Shown here: positions 24,909 through 36,319 of the stretch, one piece after another
How the letters are laid out: each line of letters starts with the position of its first letter
Numbering within the stretch: position 1 is the first letter of the stretch
Assembly (NCBI GenBank): GCA_013365365.1
Contig: JABVXU010000107.1
Coordinates: 1-64,000, forward strand
From: Cruorifilaria tuberocauda
Lineage: Eukaryota > Nematoda > Chromadorea > Rhabditida > Onchocercidae
Direction: 5' to 3'
DNA length: 64,000 bases
The notes under the pieces: generated by a model
Database searches by the model: none
The model's input: only the letters and a program-made list of their open reading frames with translations
Told to the model about the DNA's origin: nothing
Position numbers and translations under genes: made by a program

Positions 24909-27900
24909 ATGGCTTTTTCCATCCATCTACACCTTTTCAAGGTTTTATCACGCACCGTTGTTGTTTTTTATTTTGAGAATTTTATGGCAGAATCTTTGCG
25001 GATGTCGTCTACATGTTTTTTGTTTGGTAGGACGATTCAGAGCACATCATCGGCAACCAAATTAATTTCTCTTCAAAAGAATCGTCACTACTGCACTGTT
25101 CGTTTATCATTTCTGGTGCTATTCATAAATTAAAATAGACAGCATGAATATATGCGTTTTCTTTTCCTATGGATATTTATTATGCACATATACTCAATAC
25201 CTTGAAGATTTTTTTCCCTTGAAGATGGTAATAGACAACAGAATACCGGTGCGATATCGTTAAGAGCGGATGCTCTGCTTTATTGATTTAATCCATTTGG
25301 TTTAAAATATTTAAATGGGATGTTTGGTCACACATTTCACTAAAAGTACATAGTTAGGAAAAAATTTAGATGGATAATTTTAAACAGATAAATTTATTCA
25401 GCCATTACAGAAAAGAGAAATTGCTGTTACGATACCACGTGCTTTACGGCCTTCACCTCGCTTGGTCGCTAAATCTGAAAATAACAACAGATTTTTACGT
25501 CTTTTATTAGAACTGGAATTGCTATATGGAGTTGCTGGATCGAGGTTACCGACTTATTTTACAGATAGAGACTGGTTGAAGTATATCCAAATGACTAGTA
25601 TTATCGAACGTTGTTGCTATTTGCATCAGCTTTATGAAAGTAGGGAAGAAATTGAAGGAAAGCGTGAAATAAAGGTATGTTTATTAAATTATCAACTTTG
25701 GTTGAGAAGAAAAAAGTTCAGTAACAACTGAATTTAGCAGCAGTGATAGGGATGTTGACAATGCATAGATGAAAAAGATTCGTGATTTTAGCAAATTCAT
25801 TGTTCTCCTTTTTTTCAAAACTCCGTTTCTGTTTTTGATTACGCATTATTACTGACAATTTCTGGCAATAAGTTTTAAAAAACTTCAGTTTGTCATATTC
25901 TGTTTTACATTCTAAAATGTTTCAAATAAGAGACCCAATATTCCTTATCCTATTTTTCAGATGCGTCGAGAAGCGGAAACTGCTCATAATGGACGCTTTC
26001 ATATCAATACACTTTATTACTTCGGAAAAGAAGATTTTAGAAGTATTTTATTTATTTTATAATTACAGTTTCAGACGAGTTACATTCTATTTTTGAGATT
26101 TTCAGAACCGTATTGTGCTCATTATAATGAGATTTGCTTGTGCAGATTCATGCTTAGAAAGCACATATATATTCAAAGCTCCTGTAAATGGACATAATAA
26201 AGTATCAAGAATGAAAATGGATTTTAAGGAGTGATGAAGTCTTTAAACAGCTACAGTCATAGAAACCATTAATATGTAAACCTTTTAATGAAGTAATGCA
26301 TTTTAAGGATTCGCTTATGAAATATTCGGTTGTCGATTATTAGCTGCATGGCGCTGCAAAAATTCCTTCCCACCATTACTAGTTGATTGCCGTTACTTAA
26401 CCGAGTTGAATCATTCGACACGGAAAAATCTAGTAAAGTATCCATTATAAATATGGAATTTAAAATAATTAGGAACTCGTAAAGTAATTGAATTGAGTAA
26501 TGGTTTTTTTTCATGTGTCACATCATAACTGTCTGTATTTCGGTCAACTATCACTGTTAAAGAATGTCATATTATTTTGGGGATATTTTTTCATTTTATT
26601 ATAATATAATTTTTTCTCCTTTTGTTCTTGTTAGTAGAGATTAATTTATTAGGCGCCTTAACTAACTGTTATTGTTAAATACTTTGATTTGACTCATTGA
26701 TGAACATCGTTATAAAAATAATCAGGCGATAAGGAAAGAAGTAACATTTTTTTAAGTAAAACAGTTTTTTCATTTAATGGAACCAGAAAAATGAAGATTT
26801 GGAAACGGAAGTTCGTGATAATTAATAAAAAATAATAATAGATAATTAATAAAAAATAAAAAAGATGGCAGAACGAAAAATTTCAAGCTGCGTTTTATAT
26901 AATTGATTTCAGGCAGATGAAAGACCTGGTACTTGACAACAGTTTGCAGCGTAATCCGTTTCCAGTCGTCTTTGTAAATTATCATACTACAATTAATATT
27001 GCTGAGGAGATTGTGAAGTGAGTTTCAAATCATGAATTTTTTGAAAGTCATGTAAATAGTGTGGTTGATAGCTTGCGATAGAATATAAATTTAAATGTTG
27101 TTCGATTAATTTAAACAAATTTACTTTTCAATAAGCTGAAAAACGTAAATAGCGGGGAAAAAATTCTTTAAAAATTTCAAGTCTAATTCAAACCATGATT
27201 GATATTAAGTTCGTGGCTTCGGAAGCGCTGTTTGCCGAAGTATCGCCCAGTCACTGCTGATGGAAGTGAGAAACTTGAAGAAATTTCCGACAAAAAAAAT
27301 GACGAAAGAACAAAAGATTGTATCAGTGCTCCATTTATTCCTATTGTTACATCAGCAACAATTCGTGAATGCCTTGGCTGCACTAGCCCTGGTATAATTT
27401 CAGTAACTTCTGGCACTCCACAACCTTTAATTTTTGGGTTTGAATCTCAATTAATCGGTTTTAATTAGATTCTTATTTATTTCTAACGACATAGCTTTAA
27501 AATAAACTGGTTCGTTTATATTTTGTTTATGTGAACTTCCCTGAAGATATTTAGGAAATTGTAGCTTTGAGTGAAAGCAAAATTAGTATTTATTCTTACA
27601 CAGCGTTGATTCTGACCATGGTTCAAATCTTAATGAGCAATGCTGTACTAGCTGGAAAGAATTTTCAGAGGAAATTGCTTATATTAACCCGCGAGCTGCA
27701 GAATATTTATCACTTCCACTCTCAAAATATAAAGCATTTGTATTGTGCGCCACTCCTGACAATAAATTGATGAATTCTGCTTTCAACGCGGCAAAAATTG
27801 AGCAATTAAAGGCTTATAAATTGCCCATCGCTAAATTTTTTAGGTAAACAAAAATCATTTATATCATCATCAGCATAGTAGCAAACCACTGTACATTTCT

Positions 27901-28577
27901 TGCTTTGCTTCTAGTATCTAAGTGAGAATAATTTGATCATATCTTCCTATTGCTTCAAAATTTAAAAATTTTACAGTTTGGGTCAAACAGCAGTTACAAT
28001 ACCTCTACGAATTACAGCAAACATAATTCGTGACGTTTACGCAAGTGGTTGTGAGTGGAAGATGGCATTCGACAAACATATACCTTATTTCAATATCTTG
28101 GCTAGTGATATGTATCGAAACCATGACGATGATAAAGATACTCTTAAGGCACTTTTTATTTTTTATATTATAGTACCTCGTGCTTAATTATGTATACTAA
28201 ATAAGCCAAAGTTATCAACCAGACATTTCAAACAACAACATCAAGAATTAGTTTTTCGAGCTTCACCAATGACATTTAAGTCAAGAGAAAGGGGTGGTTC
28301 ATGTTAACGCGTATCTACTTTTTTCTCTTTTATGAGGTATTTGAGTTAACGGTAATTACTGATCTAGTAACAGAATGTTTTCAGAACGATTTTTTGCTTT
28401 AGTGAAGTTCAGAATTACATCAGATTGTCATTTTTCTAGGTTGTAGGACAATGGATTTCGGATGCTGAAAGAAGAGGAAAACGGAAACGAAAGTTCCTTC
28501 ATTTATATAGCCGGGAAGAACGAAGACAGATAAAGGCGATGCTTGCAGAAGATAATCTGCGCAGAGGATTTGATTAG
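24909..28577 (+). CDS. TRMT10C/MRPP1-like mitochondrial tRNA m1R9 methyltransferase, RNase P subunit
   Basis: The C-terminal half matches the TRM10-type SPOUT methyltransferase of mitochondrial RNase P protein 1, which methylates purine 9 of mitochondrial tRNAs and supports 5' end cleavage. Exons: 24909-25115, 25411-25674, 25961-26042, 26308-26437, 26913-27017, 27210-27437, 27604-27843, 27977-28172, 28440-28577; about 529 aa. The N-terminus (residues about 1-69) is rich in Ser, Arg and Thr and lacks acid clusters, as in a mitochondrial targeting sequence. Diagnostic blocks: LLVDCRYLTEL, FPVVFVNY, SEEIAYINPRA, YKAFVLCATPDNKL, AYKLPIAKFF and LGQTAVTIPLRI, then a basic tail (ERRGKRKRKFLHLYSREERR). 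A stretch of exon 6 rich in Glu and Lys looks like a lineage insertion. Uncertain points: the end of exon 6 (GG|GTTTGA), and the end of exon 8, where a GC donor at the codon after DTLK would give a more soluble sequence. A TTTCACAG just before the ATG could be a trans-splice acceptor. Confidence 0.85.
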
Positions 28578-29322
28578 AATTGAACAAAGGTCAGGAGACT
28601 TAGGCTGGATGAATGAGAAACTGAAATAGTAAAGAAAGTAAGAAATGAGAAGACACGAAGCCATTTAAAAAATTTGATACTCCCATGGATATTAATTCGA
28701 TAGGAGTTTTTTAATTGATTCCTCCTAAAATCTTTTTAGAAATGGCATGAATCTGCTTTTAATTATTTGTATGATAAAGCAAATAAGCCTGGCATATTAA
28801 GACAAACTGTGTTTGAGACACATATAACATATTGGATCAGATTTATCAAAAAGAAACAGTGGCAAGCCTAGCTGCCAAATCGAACATTTTTCATTTGAGT
28901 GAAACAGAACGCTTCTACCGCATTCTTTCGAGGAATAAATATGGAAAATGTAGAAGTACCAGCAGAAAAAGATTGACGGAATTGATGCAAGACTTTCAAA
29001 AACCGATCATTACCGCTCGACAGTTTTAAATCTGAATGAGAATAATAAAAAGTTTCACATGCAGAACATATAAAAGTTTTTAGTATATTGTTCATTCATC
29101 AAACTATTCGTTCAAAATCTCAAGCATGATCAAATGTTACAATGAAACTATTAACGAAATAACTCTTGAAGGTGAACGGAGAGGTTGGATAATCAGAAAG
29201 TATTACTTTTAGCAAATTACAAATTTTTCCTTAGCTTAAAACTCGAAAGTTACAAATCCATAAGTAGGATAAGTTTCGCATTTCTATTTACTAACTACAA
29301 AAAAAAATGGGAATCTAATGTT
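28578..29322. other. intergenic, convergent 3' ends
   Basis: Between the stops of the TRMT10C-like gene (+) and the second DUF2358-like gene (-). A 65-codon open frame (28832-29029, +) lacks support. Confidence 0.4.
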
Positions 29323-31068
29323 TCATATAAAATACATTCCAGAAATTTCTAACTTTTGAGAAACTTGTTTAACAAGCAGGGCATCATTTCTCACACAGTT
29401 GGTTATAAATGCGGTAGAACCTTTCGGTAATACTCCAACCTTTTGCGCTAAATCAGCCAATCGATTCGCCTGTTGACCTTTTTGTTCATCATCAATAGTC
29501 TGCAAAATTGCTGATGATATTAACATTCACTGATGACATTCCGTGGAAGAAGTTCATAAAAAAATGGTGTTACAACCTTATATCATTTGACCATCGAAAG
29601 TAAGCTATCTCAACGTATATTATTAGAAAACGTGGTTAAAACCTGGTAAACAAGTAATATCATGTTTGAGAAAATACTTACTCTACGGGTGACCACTCGA
29701 TATACAAGTCCATCTTCACCAACGTAAAATACTGTGAGGCCATCGTACCATTTCAACTTAAACATGAAGTTTGAATTCCCGGAGAAATTTCACTATTTGT
29801 TACTTCCTGCAGTGTTAGAGAATACGTCACTGTTGTATAAATAAACTAGGAAAATAATCATAAAACCAAGGAAATACCCTTTTGATACGGTATTCATACT
29901 TAAACAGCATAGGATTCAACAAGGATCGTATCAATGAGACATGCTTTATGCGCCATCTTAACCGTACTGTTCCATCGTCTGAGATCGGTAAAATATTCAA
30001 AACCTGAAACAACAGTAACGAAAAAATTTTCCACTTTAATAGTTAATTACTGCAAGTATGTTTACATCTATAAATAAAACAATCAAGAGATAGATTTACC
30101 TCCATCTCTATATGAGGGAAGCAAAATAGACATATTACAATAACTGAACCAAAATAGGCCATGAGCTTCTCTCGACCCCTAAAAAAATGAAATCGTGTAA
30201 CAAAAAGCGTAACTGTTGGTTCCCATTAACAGCACAACTGCACATCCGATATGATTAGTGATCAAAAAACTCAAGATGCCAGAAAAACTCAAGATTTGTT
30301 CAATTCGCTTAACATTCAGATCATTAACTCAAAGTCGACAACACAGCTGTCAAATATGGAAACAGGAAAAGCCCGTGCCTTATTACATGGAATGTTCATT
30401 ACAAGCCGTTTAATTTACATACTTTTGAAATCACGTGCACTTCTTTATCAAATCTTGGTATTGCATAATCTATATGAAAAACACTTATCACAACAAAATG
30501 ACTCACGTAATGTTAATCTGAAAAATTTCATCTCTGTATACCACATCCGGCCTATAAAATGTATAATCAGGTCGTTGTTGAAAAAATTGTGGAGCCTGAA
30601 GTAATACATTTGTTCATGTTATTTCATATAATCATGTGTGAGCATCTTTTCAGCTAAACATAAGCGGGTAGTAAATATTATAGACCTGAGAAGCACTTAA
30701 GGAGTAAATTGGGAACATCGTTTTATGTTTTCATTCATTAATAAGGACAAAATTATTTATTACATTTCATAATCCAAAATGCCCAAAACTTCAGAAATGC
30801 ACAAAAAGCTCTTTGCATCTCCTTCATTCTATACGCATGCGAAGTTAAAAACTAAGCAAAGAACATGAATTCGTATATTTTTTGCACAATCCAAACATTA
30901 AACAAAATTAAGGAAGATTGTTACCGTCATTTCTATTCTTTTCCGTATATGTTCTAACTGAAACATTTCCGGTCCTCTGCCACCTTTTCCACTGTATGCA
31001 CGTGAGACTAAAAAATAAGTAGAGGAAGGAGTAGAAAGACGGAGCAAATATCGCAATTTCGTTCGCAT
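29323..31068 (-). CDS. C6orf136/DUF2358-like protein, downstream copy, 6 exons
   Basis: Exons in transcript order: 31068-30925, 30595-30507, 30178-30100, 30003-29878, 29756-29682, 29499-29323; all phases agree, 229 aa. The N-terminus (MRTKLRYLLRLSTPSSTYFL) is a typical mitochondrial presequence. The core has the order seen in the C6orf136/DUF2358 family: PQFFQQRPDYTFYRPDVVYRD, a GREKL helix, DGTVRLRWRI, then WYDGLTVFYVGEDGLVYRV. This is an NTF2-like layout of helix, then substrate-cup strands. The function of this family is unknown. The last exon is helical (QQANRLADLAQKVG) and extends past the core. TTTTTTCTTCCTTGCAG lies about 20 bp before the ATG and could be a trans-splice acceptor. A paralogue lies 458 bp upstream on the same strand. 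The family name is assigned from memory of the motif order. Confidence 0.75.
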
Positions 31069-31526
31069 TTGTACTGTTGTTGCTAAAGCTGCAAGGAAGA
31101 AAAAATCCATAAAAATATGCTATTAAAAACATTGCTTGAAATCAAAAAAAAGCGCGATCTATAAATTGAAAAGTTGAAACTTAAAAAGTAAGAAGTAAGC
31201 AATACACAGAGTCGACACTTTAGAACGCAGTAACTTTATCCTTGGAAAATAACAGCATTTTTGTTAAATACCTCGAATTAAACGAATGGTAACATGGAAT
31301 GAAAATTTGAAATATATAATACAGGAACAGAACACTTACTTTATACACTAATTTCCAAAAAAAGAAAATAAGAAGTCATAACAGTTTCCCATGGATAATA
31401 AGAACATATATGAAATGATTTCCCTTCCATCAAGAAAGAATGCATTGCTTTACTGCAACAGCTTGAAAACAAAGAAAAAGAAGAATTTCAAAGGGATTTA
31501 TTTTCAATATCCCATGTATAGATAGT

Positions 31527-33305
31527 TCACCGCTGACCTTCGTTGTTTTCAATTTTCGCAGCTTCTTTCAGTTTTGATAAGATAAAAGCATCTTCTTGGT
31601 CATTTCGAGTTATCTTCAAAAATTTAATAAATTAGCAAGATTATTTCAAAAATATGGCAACATTTCATAAATGTCAAAACTTGATGGAAACTTTTTTAAA
31701 TTATTTGTGAATCCTCAGTAATAGCTACAAATACTTTGAAAACTACTAAATTTCTCAAGCAACTTACTCGGCGATTGTTAATTTTATAGATACTCCCATC
31801 CCTACCAACATGAATATCTAGCGCTCCTTCAACGCCATCTACTTGCTGTAAGAAACAATAATTAATAAGATTAAATGCAATGAACAACCGATATTAGAAT
31901 ACAGAATTCGTTGTAAGAATGAAAGATAGAAATGATACCTGATGATATAACTTAATGGTCATCATCCGCCAAAGAACTACAACAATATCACTGTTTTCAT
32001 AGATGCACGAACCCAGTTTCTATAAGGCAATTATTTTGTAGAGATATCATCGCAAACAATACCTTATAATACAAATGCATATCAGTTATCAGCAAAAAGC
32101 ATTTGGGATCTCAGAAAATTAAACCATACCTCAAACTTGCTGGTTGCTCGCATTACACTGAAGTATAACTTGGATAGTGAAATATGTCTTACAAATTTTT
32201 CTATGCCTCTGCAGATACAAAAATTGATTAGAAACTTACTAATAAAATCACACTTTTGTACATGAAATTTTTTTCTAATTTTGGCTAAGAAAAAGATCAT
32301 TTTGAGGGAATAAAAGAGCGATTAGGTTAATAGATAAGAAATAAATGTCGAAGTCAAGTGCTAAAAAACAAATTTTAAACAAAGTTTGAAAAAAATAAAC
32401 AAAAACAAACGATACTGGGTGTGCCGATTAAAAATCGAATCATCATAAACAATGTCCTTGCTACACAATTTCATAAATTTATAAAACTCCTTCCGATTGC
32501 TTAGAAATCCTGGCACCTAGAAGATATTCATATTGTACTGCATTTCACAGTTTCTAGACAAAGTTTTGTTCTGCAAACAACTAAAAAGTATCAGTTGAAA
32601 AGTTTGGCCAATTCTGTTCCGATCATCCTTAAATCCCCATTTATTTTCAAAAATTAATAAAAATGGATGCAAATGCAGATAATGGGAGAAAACAAGCTAC
32701 AGAAAAGACGAAGCAAAGCTTAAGTCTGAAATTTATGATGTTAGAAACTATTTTTAAAATGTACCAGCACATCGGTGAGCCAATCTACATAAAATAGCTG
32801 CTCTTTAGTTGGCAATTTCCCTTCGCCAATGACTCTGGCACTCGCTGAAGTCGGATTTTTACCAAAATTACCGTGAATGTATCGGACCAAAAAAGGTAAT
32901 ACTGATCTTCGACATGGCTGATAATAGTAGTATATAGGAGATCGCTGAAAAAAAATCTTCAGAAAACCTTTCTGCACAATCCGAACTTCCTCCCTTCTCT
33001 CCTCCAAAAAGTGATAATATGTAATCAATGCATTTGATAAAGACTAGTAAGCAACAAAATTGTGAACGTGAGATTCAACGTCGATCAGTTAGAATGACAA
33101 TGAGACACCAATATTATGAAGGTTTAAAATCAAGAAAAAGTTTTTAAATAAATCTGCAAAAGTTCATTTTCTCGAAATTTACTTGACTGTAATGCATTAC
33201 TCGATAAAAGTACGATAAAAGTACTGTCGACATTGACACTAATGAACTGTAGCTCCGTTGAGAAACACCGACTGATCGTGGATATAGAAACCGCTTCCAC
33301 AACAT
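31527..33305 (-). CDS. C6orf136/DUF2358-like protein, upstream copy, 7 exons
   Basis: Exons in transcript order: 33305-33183, 32944-32765, 32516-32407, 32208-32130, 32019-31939, 31845-31768, 31613-31527; 245 aa. The start (MLWKRFLYPRSVGVSQRSYS) looks like a mitochondrial presequence. The core parallels its neighbour: FLSNRKEFYKFMKLCSKDIVYDDSIF, GIEKFVRHISLSKLYF, NSDIVVVLWRMMTIKL, ALDIHVGRDGSIYKINNRR. Intron positions bracketing the last two blocks are in the same phase (0) as in the other copy. Sequence identity between the two is low by eye outside the VGxDGxxY block. The third donor is weak: 32407 keeps GIEK in frame, and 32411 with an acceptor two bases later is the alternative. The function is unknown; mitochondrial location is inferred from the N-terminus. 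Confidence 0.72.
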
Positions 33306-35426
33306 TTCTGTAATATTTTTATCGTTTTTTTTAGAAAAGAAAAAATCATTTACATAATTCAGTTCACGGTTATTGCTAGCAACACAATATTTCATCTTGT
33401 TAGATATTGTATATTATCCTAAATCTCCGATCAGTTCTTTTCGATCCTGCCCACTTAATGACAAAACTCCCACCTCCTCAGCTGATCATTATATACCTGT
33501 GAAACCAAAATAAACGGAAGACGTTAAATGAAACTATTGAATCCCTTAGTTCGAAATTGAAAGGGGCAATATATTTCAGACGCAGTAAGAAATCAATCAT
33601 TTTTTGTAATATTTGTTTTATTTGTTGCATTCCTACTCACATTTTATTTCTTAAATGTTTTCCTACCTAATACTTCTTATTAATTCCACTTTTTATTGAA
33701 AATTACTACAATGAAAATTTCCGATGTATTACCGATATTGGTGAAACTATAGAAAAATCAGCATTTGCATATCCTTTATTTGCAAGGTTGTTCTGAATTC
33801 CATTTCGATAACTGCTGATTTTCTTGAAAGAAAAAAGATACAAAATGTTGCTTTTTTTACTTTTTTTTCAGATATTAATGTATGACCTAATTTAATTCGT
33901 ATTAAAAAATTGATATTACTGAATGTTCTTTTTGTTCCATTTCTCGCTGTACAATTTATTGTATTTACAATCATCATTCACTTTTTATTTACTGTATCAG
34001 TATAGATGTTGGGATCAAAGCTGCCGTTAAAAAGAGTGGTTAGTTTTAATGACCACTTGCTTTATCAATTTTGGAGTAATGTCGAATTCAGCTCCAAATT
34101 TGATTATTTCATCATCAAGACAGAAACAAGATTACATTTATATTTAAATTTAGAAATGATAAAAATCAATTGAAATAATGTGTTCCCTTCAGTTGGTGTA
34201 AACGTTTTTGATAAAAATTTTGTTTTTGTTTCATGGAAGAGCCGAAATATGGTGATATGCGGAACATTTTTAAAAAGAATACATTAAAACAGTTGTAGAA
34301 GAGATAATATTTCTAATCGATTTCAGCACTGATTTTCCTATGGAAATTATGAATTAGAACATTTTAGTCATTTTTTCCAATTATTAGTAAGAACTGCAGT
34401 GAAAAGCAGTGAAGCAACGACAAATAAATATCAATTCGGAAAAGTAGAAAAAAGCAACAATTCATGTTTTTGATATTTATTCAAGTGATGGGACCGGTTT
34501 TTTTGCTTTCCAGGTATTCTTAACTTTGCCGGATGGAAGGAAGTGGGATTTATGCAAACTATATTCACCAGGAACTATATTCATCGTTAGAATATTGATT
34601 CATGCCACTAAATATTGCCTGTGCGTTCTCCTCCAACACTCTACTTTTCCAAAATATCAAAATGAAACTCACAAAAAACACTCATCAAACTGTTCAATTA
34701 AATCCGTAATTTCGATCTGATAAGACGATGATCTTGTAGCGGAACCGAAATTAACAGATTTCATTTTTTTGCTATAGTTGCTGCATAAATTTTTTTATAA
34801 TTTATCGTTATCAATGAGAAATTTTTAACAATCAAATTCATCGAATTTTATAGGCGTGTAATATTGTTGAAATCAAAAGTATTTAAAGTTGCTTCTGATT
34901 TTTTCCTTATGAAATTAATTTTTGGTAAATTTGTTGACAGTAACCCAATTTATTTGTGGAACATTTAAATGTATGCTGCATTGGTGAAATCATTTTAATT
35001 GAGGTCATTTTCCGATGCTCCTTTAAGAGATTCCTAAGACAGAAAAGTGATTGTTTTAGAGAATTAACTTTTTTTCTCCCTTCCTATATAACTTCAGAAT
35101 TGGAATATTACTTTTTGCTGTATCACTGTTGTTCGTAATTATTATTTGTTAATAAATAAGAAAATGCCACAATTATTCTTTTGCCGTTAATTAATAAGGG
35201 AATTATTTTTTGGCAGCTCTGAAGTACGCACGATTTAATGTGAAAATCAAAAAATGATTTTACAGAACTGCAAGAATTAAAAATTTAGTGAAAATTGATC
35301 TTTTACTATTGCAATTCTGGTGATATTAGAAAATTACGTGTTAAATGATGAGTTCATTAGCAAGTTGAGTTTTTAACAAAAATGAAAAAAACCCATGATA
35401 TGTAGTACAAATGTAGTTATTGCAGG
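33306..35426. other. intergenic, divergent promoters
   Basis: About 2.1 kb between the DUF2358-like gene (-) and the small secreted-protein gene (+). One possible exon (34514 onward, + strand, reading VFLTLPDGRKWDLCKLYSP after TTTCCAG) has no partner exon that I can identify. Otherwise nothing was seen. Confidence 0.4.
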
Positions 35427-36319
35427 ATGTGGTACTTATTGGTAACTATGATAACCTTGATCAATTGTATTTCATCAATAACAGCGTGTAAAATTAAAGT
35501 TAAAATGCAATCACAAACAAATGAACCATTTCAAATGCAAATTTACGTGCCAGCTATTAAAATGAAAACCGAACGAGTGACATTCACAAAAAAAGATGAA
35601 ATTCGAACAGCTTTGGTTTGTTGACAAATTTACTTATCTATAATGAATCCAAGAAACATATTTTAATCTGTGGCGTTAATATTTTTTCGTACTTATAGTT
35701 TCTTAGAAAGTATCAATTCTATTTTTGTGTTTTCGAGAATTTCTTTTAAATAGTTTCTAATTTTTAAAGATAATGTTAATTCGATTCTTATGAAAACCGT
35801 CAATTTAATTGCACAATAAAATGAAGCGTTCAATGATTTGATGAAACATCATTAAACTAGATCATCAATTTTACAAATTTTGCATTTGAATTGATATGTA
35901 ACGCTAAAAAGTTTTAGTTCAATTATGTTTAATTGATAAGAATGGTAAGACGATTATTGTTATGAGCTTATTTATATGATATTCCACTTAACTATGTTTA
36001 AGGTAAAAAAATCCTATATTTTATACTTCACATTAATATAACTTCAAAGTTTGTAATTTTAAAATTTCGGGAAAGGTTAAATTTGTACTGCAAAATAAGA
36101 AGCTATATTTAAAATTTTCCCCAGATCAAAGGTGAGAATTGTGATCAGAAGCATTGGATCATTAAAACATGGAAAAAAATGGACAAAGAATGGATTCCGG
36201 CGAAGGAAACTAAGGCGAAATTTGAAGGATATGGTTCTTTTGGGCTATCCGTCAAAGATGACCTATTGCCGAAAATAATGAATCGTTTCGCTGTTGCATG
36301 TTCAGAAGGTGATTGTTAA
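35427..36319 (+). CDS. small secreted nematode protein, 2 exons
   Basis: Exons 35427-35615 and 36125-36319 join in phase 0 to 127 aa. The first about 20 residues are a signal peptide ([20 protein letters not shown]). The mature part begins [20 protein letters not shown] and contains [16 protein letters not shown] and a C-terminal ACSEGDC, with few cysteines. The pattern of an N-terminal beta-rich half, a CDxxxWxxKTW block and a short Cys-containing tail resembles the UPF0375 / uterine-lumen-expressed small secreted family of nematodes. That match is from memory and tentative. The boundaries TTG|GTTTGT and CCCCAG|ATC are acceptable, and the reading frame is free of stops across the join. Location is extracellular if the signal peptide is used. 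Confidence 0.7.

Noticed and set aside
27567..27770. 67-codon plus-strand frame in the TRMT10C-like gene
   Set aside because: Wrong frame of exon 7; the shifted frame gives the conserved methyltransferase sequence.
30251..30604. 117-codon plus-strand frame
   Set aside because: Antisense shadow overlapping exon 2 of the downstream DUF2358-like gene; no features of its own.
34514..34720. Possible exon reading VFLTLPDGRKWDLCKLYSP
   Set aside because: Has a TTTCCAG acceptor and sensible composition, but no partner exon or family could be found.
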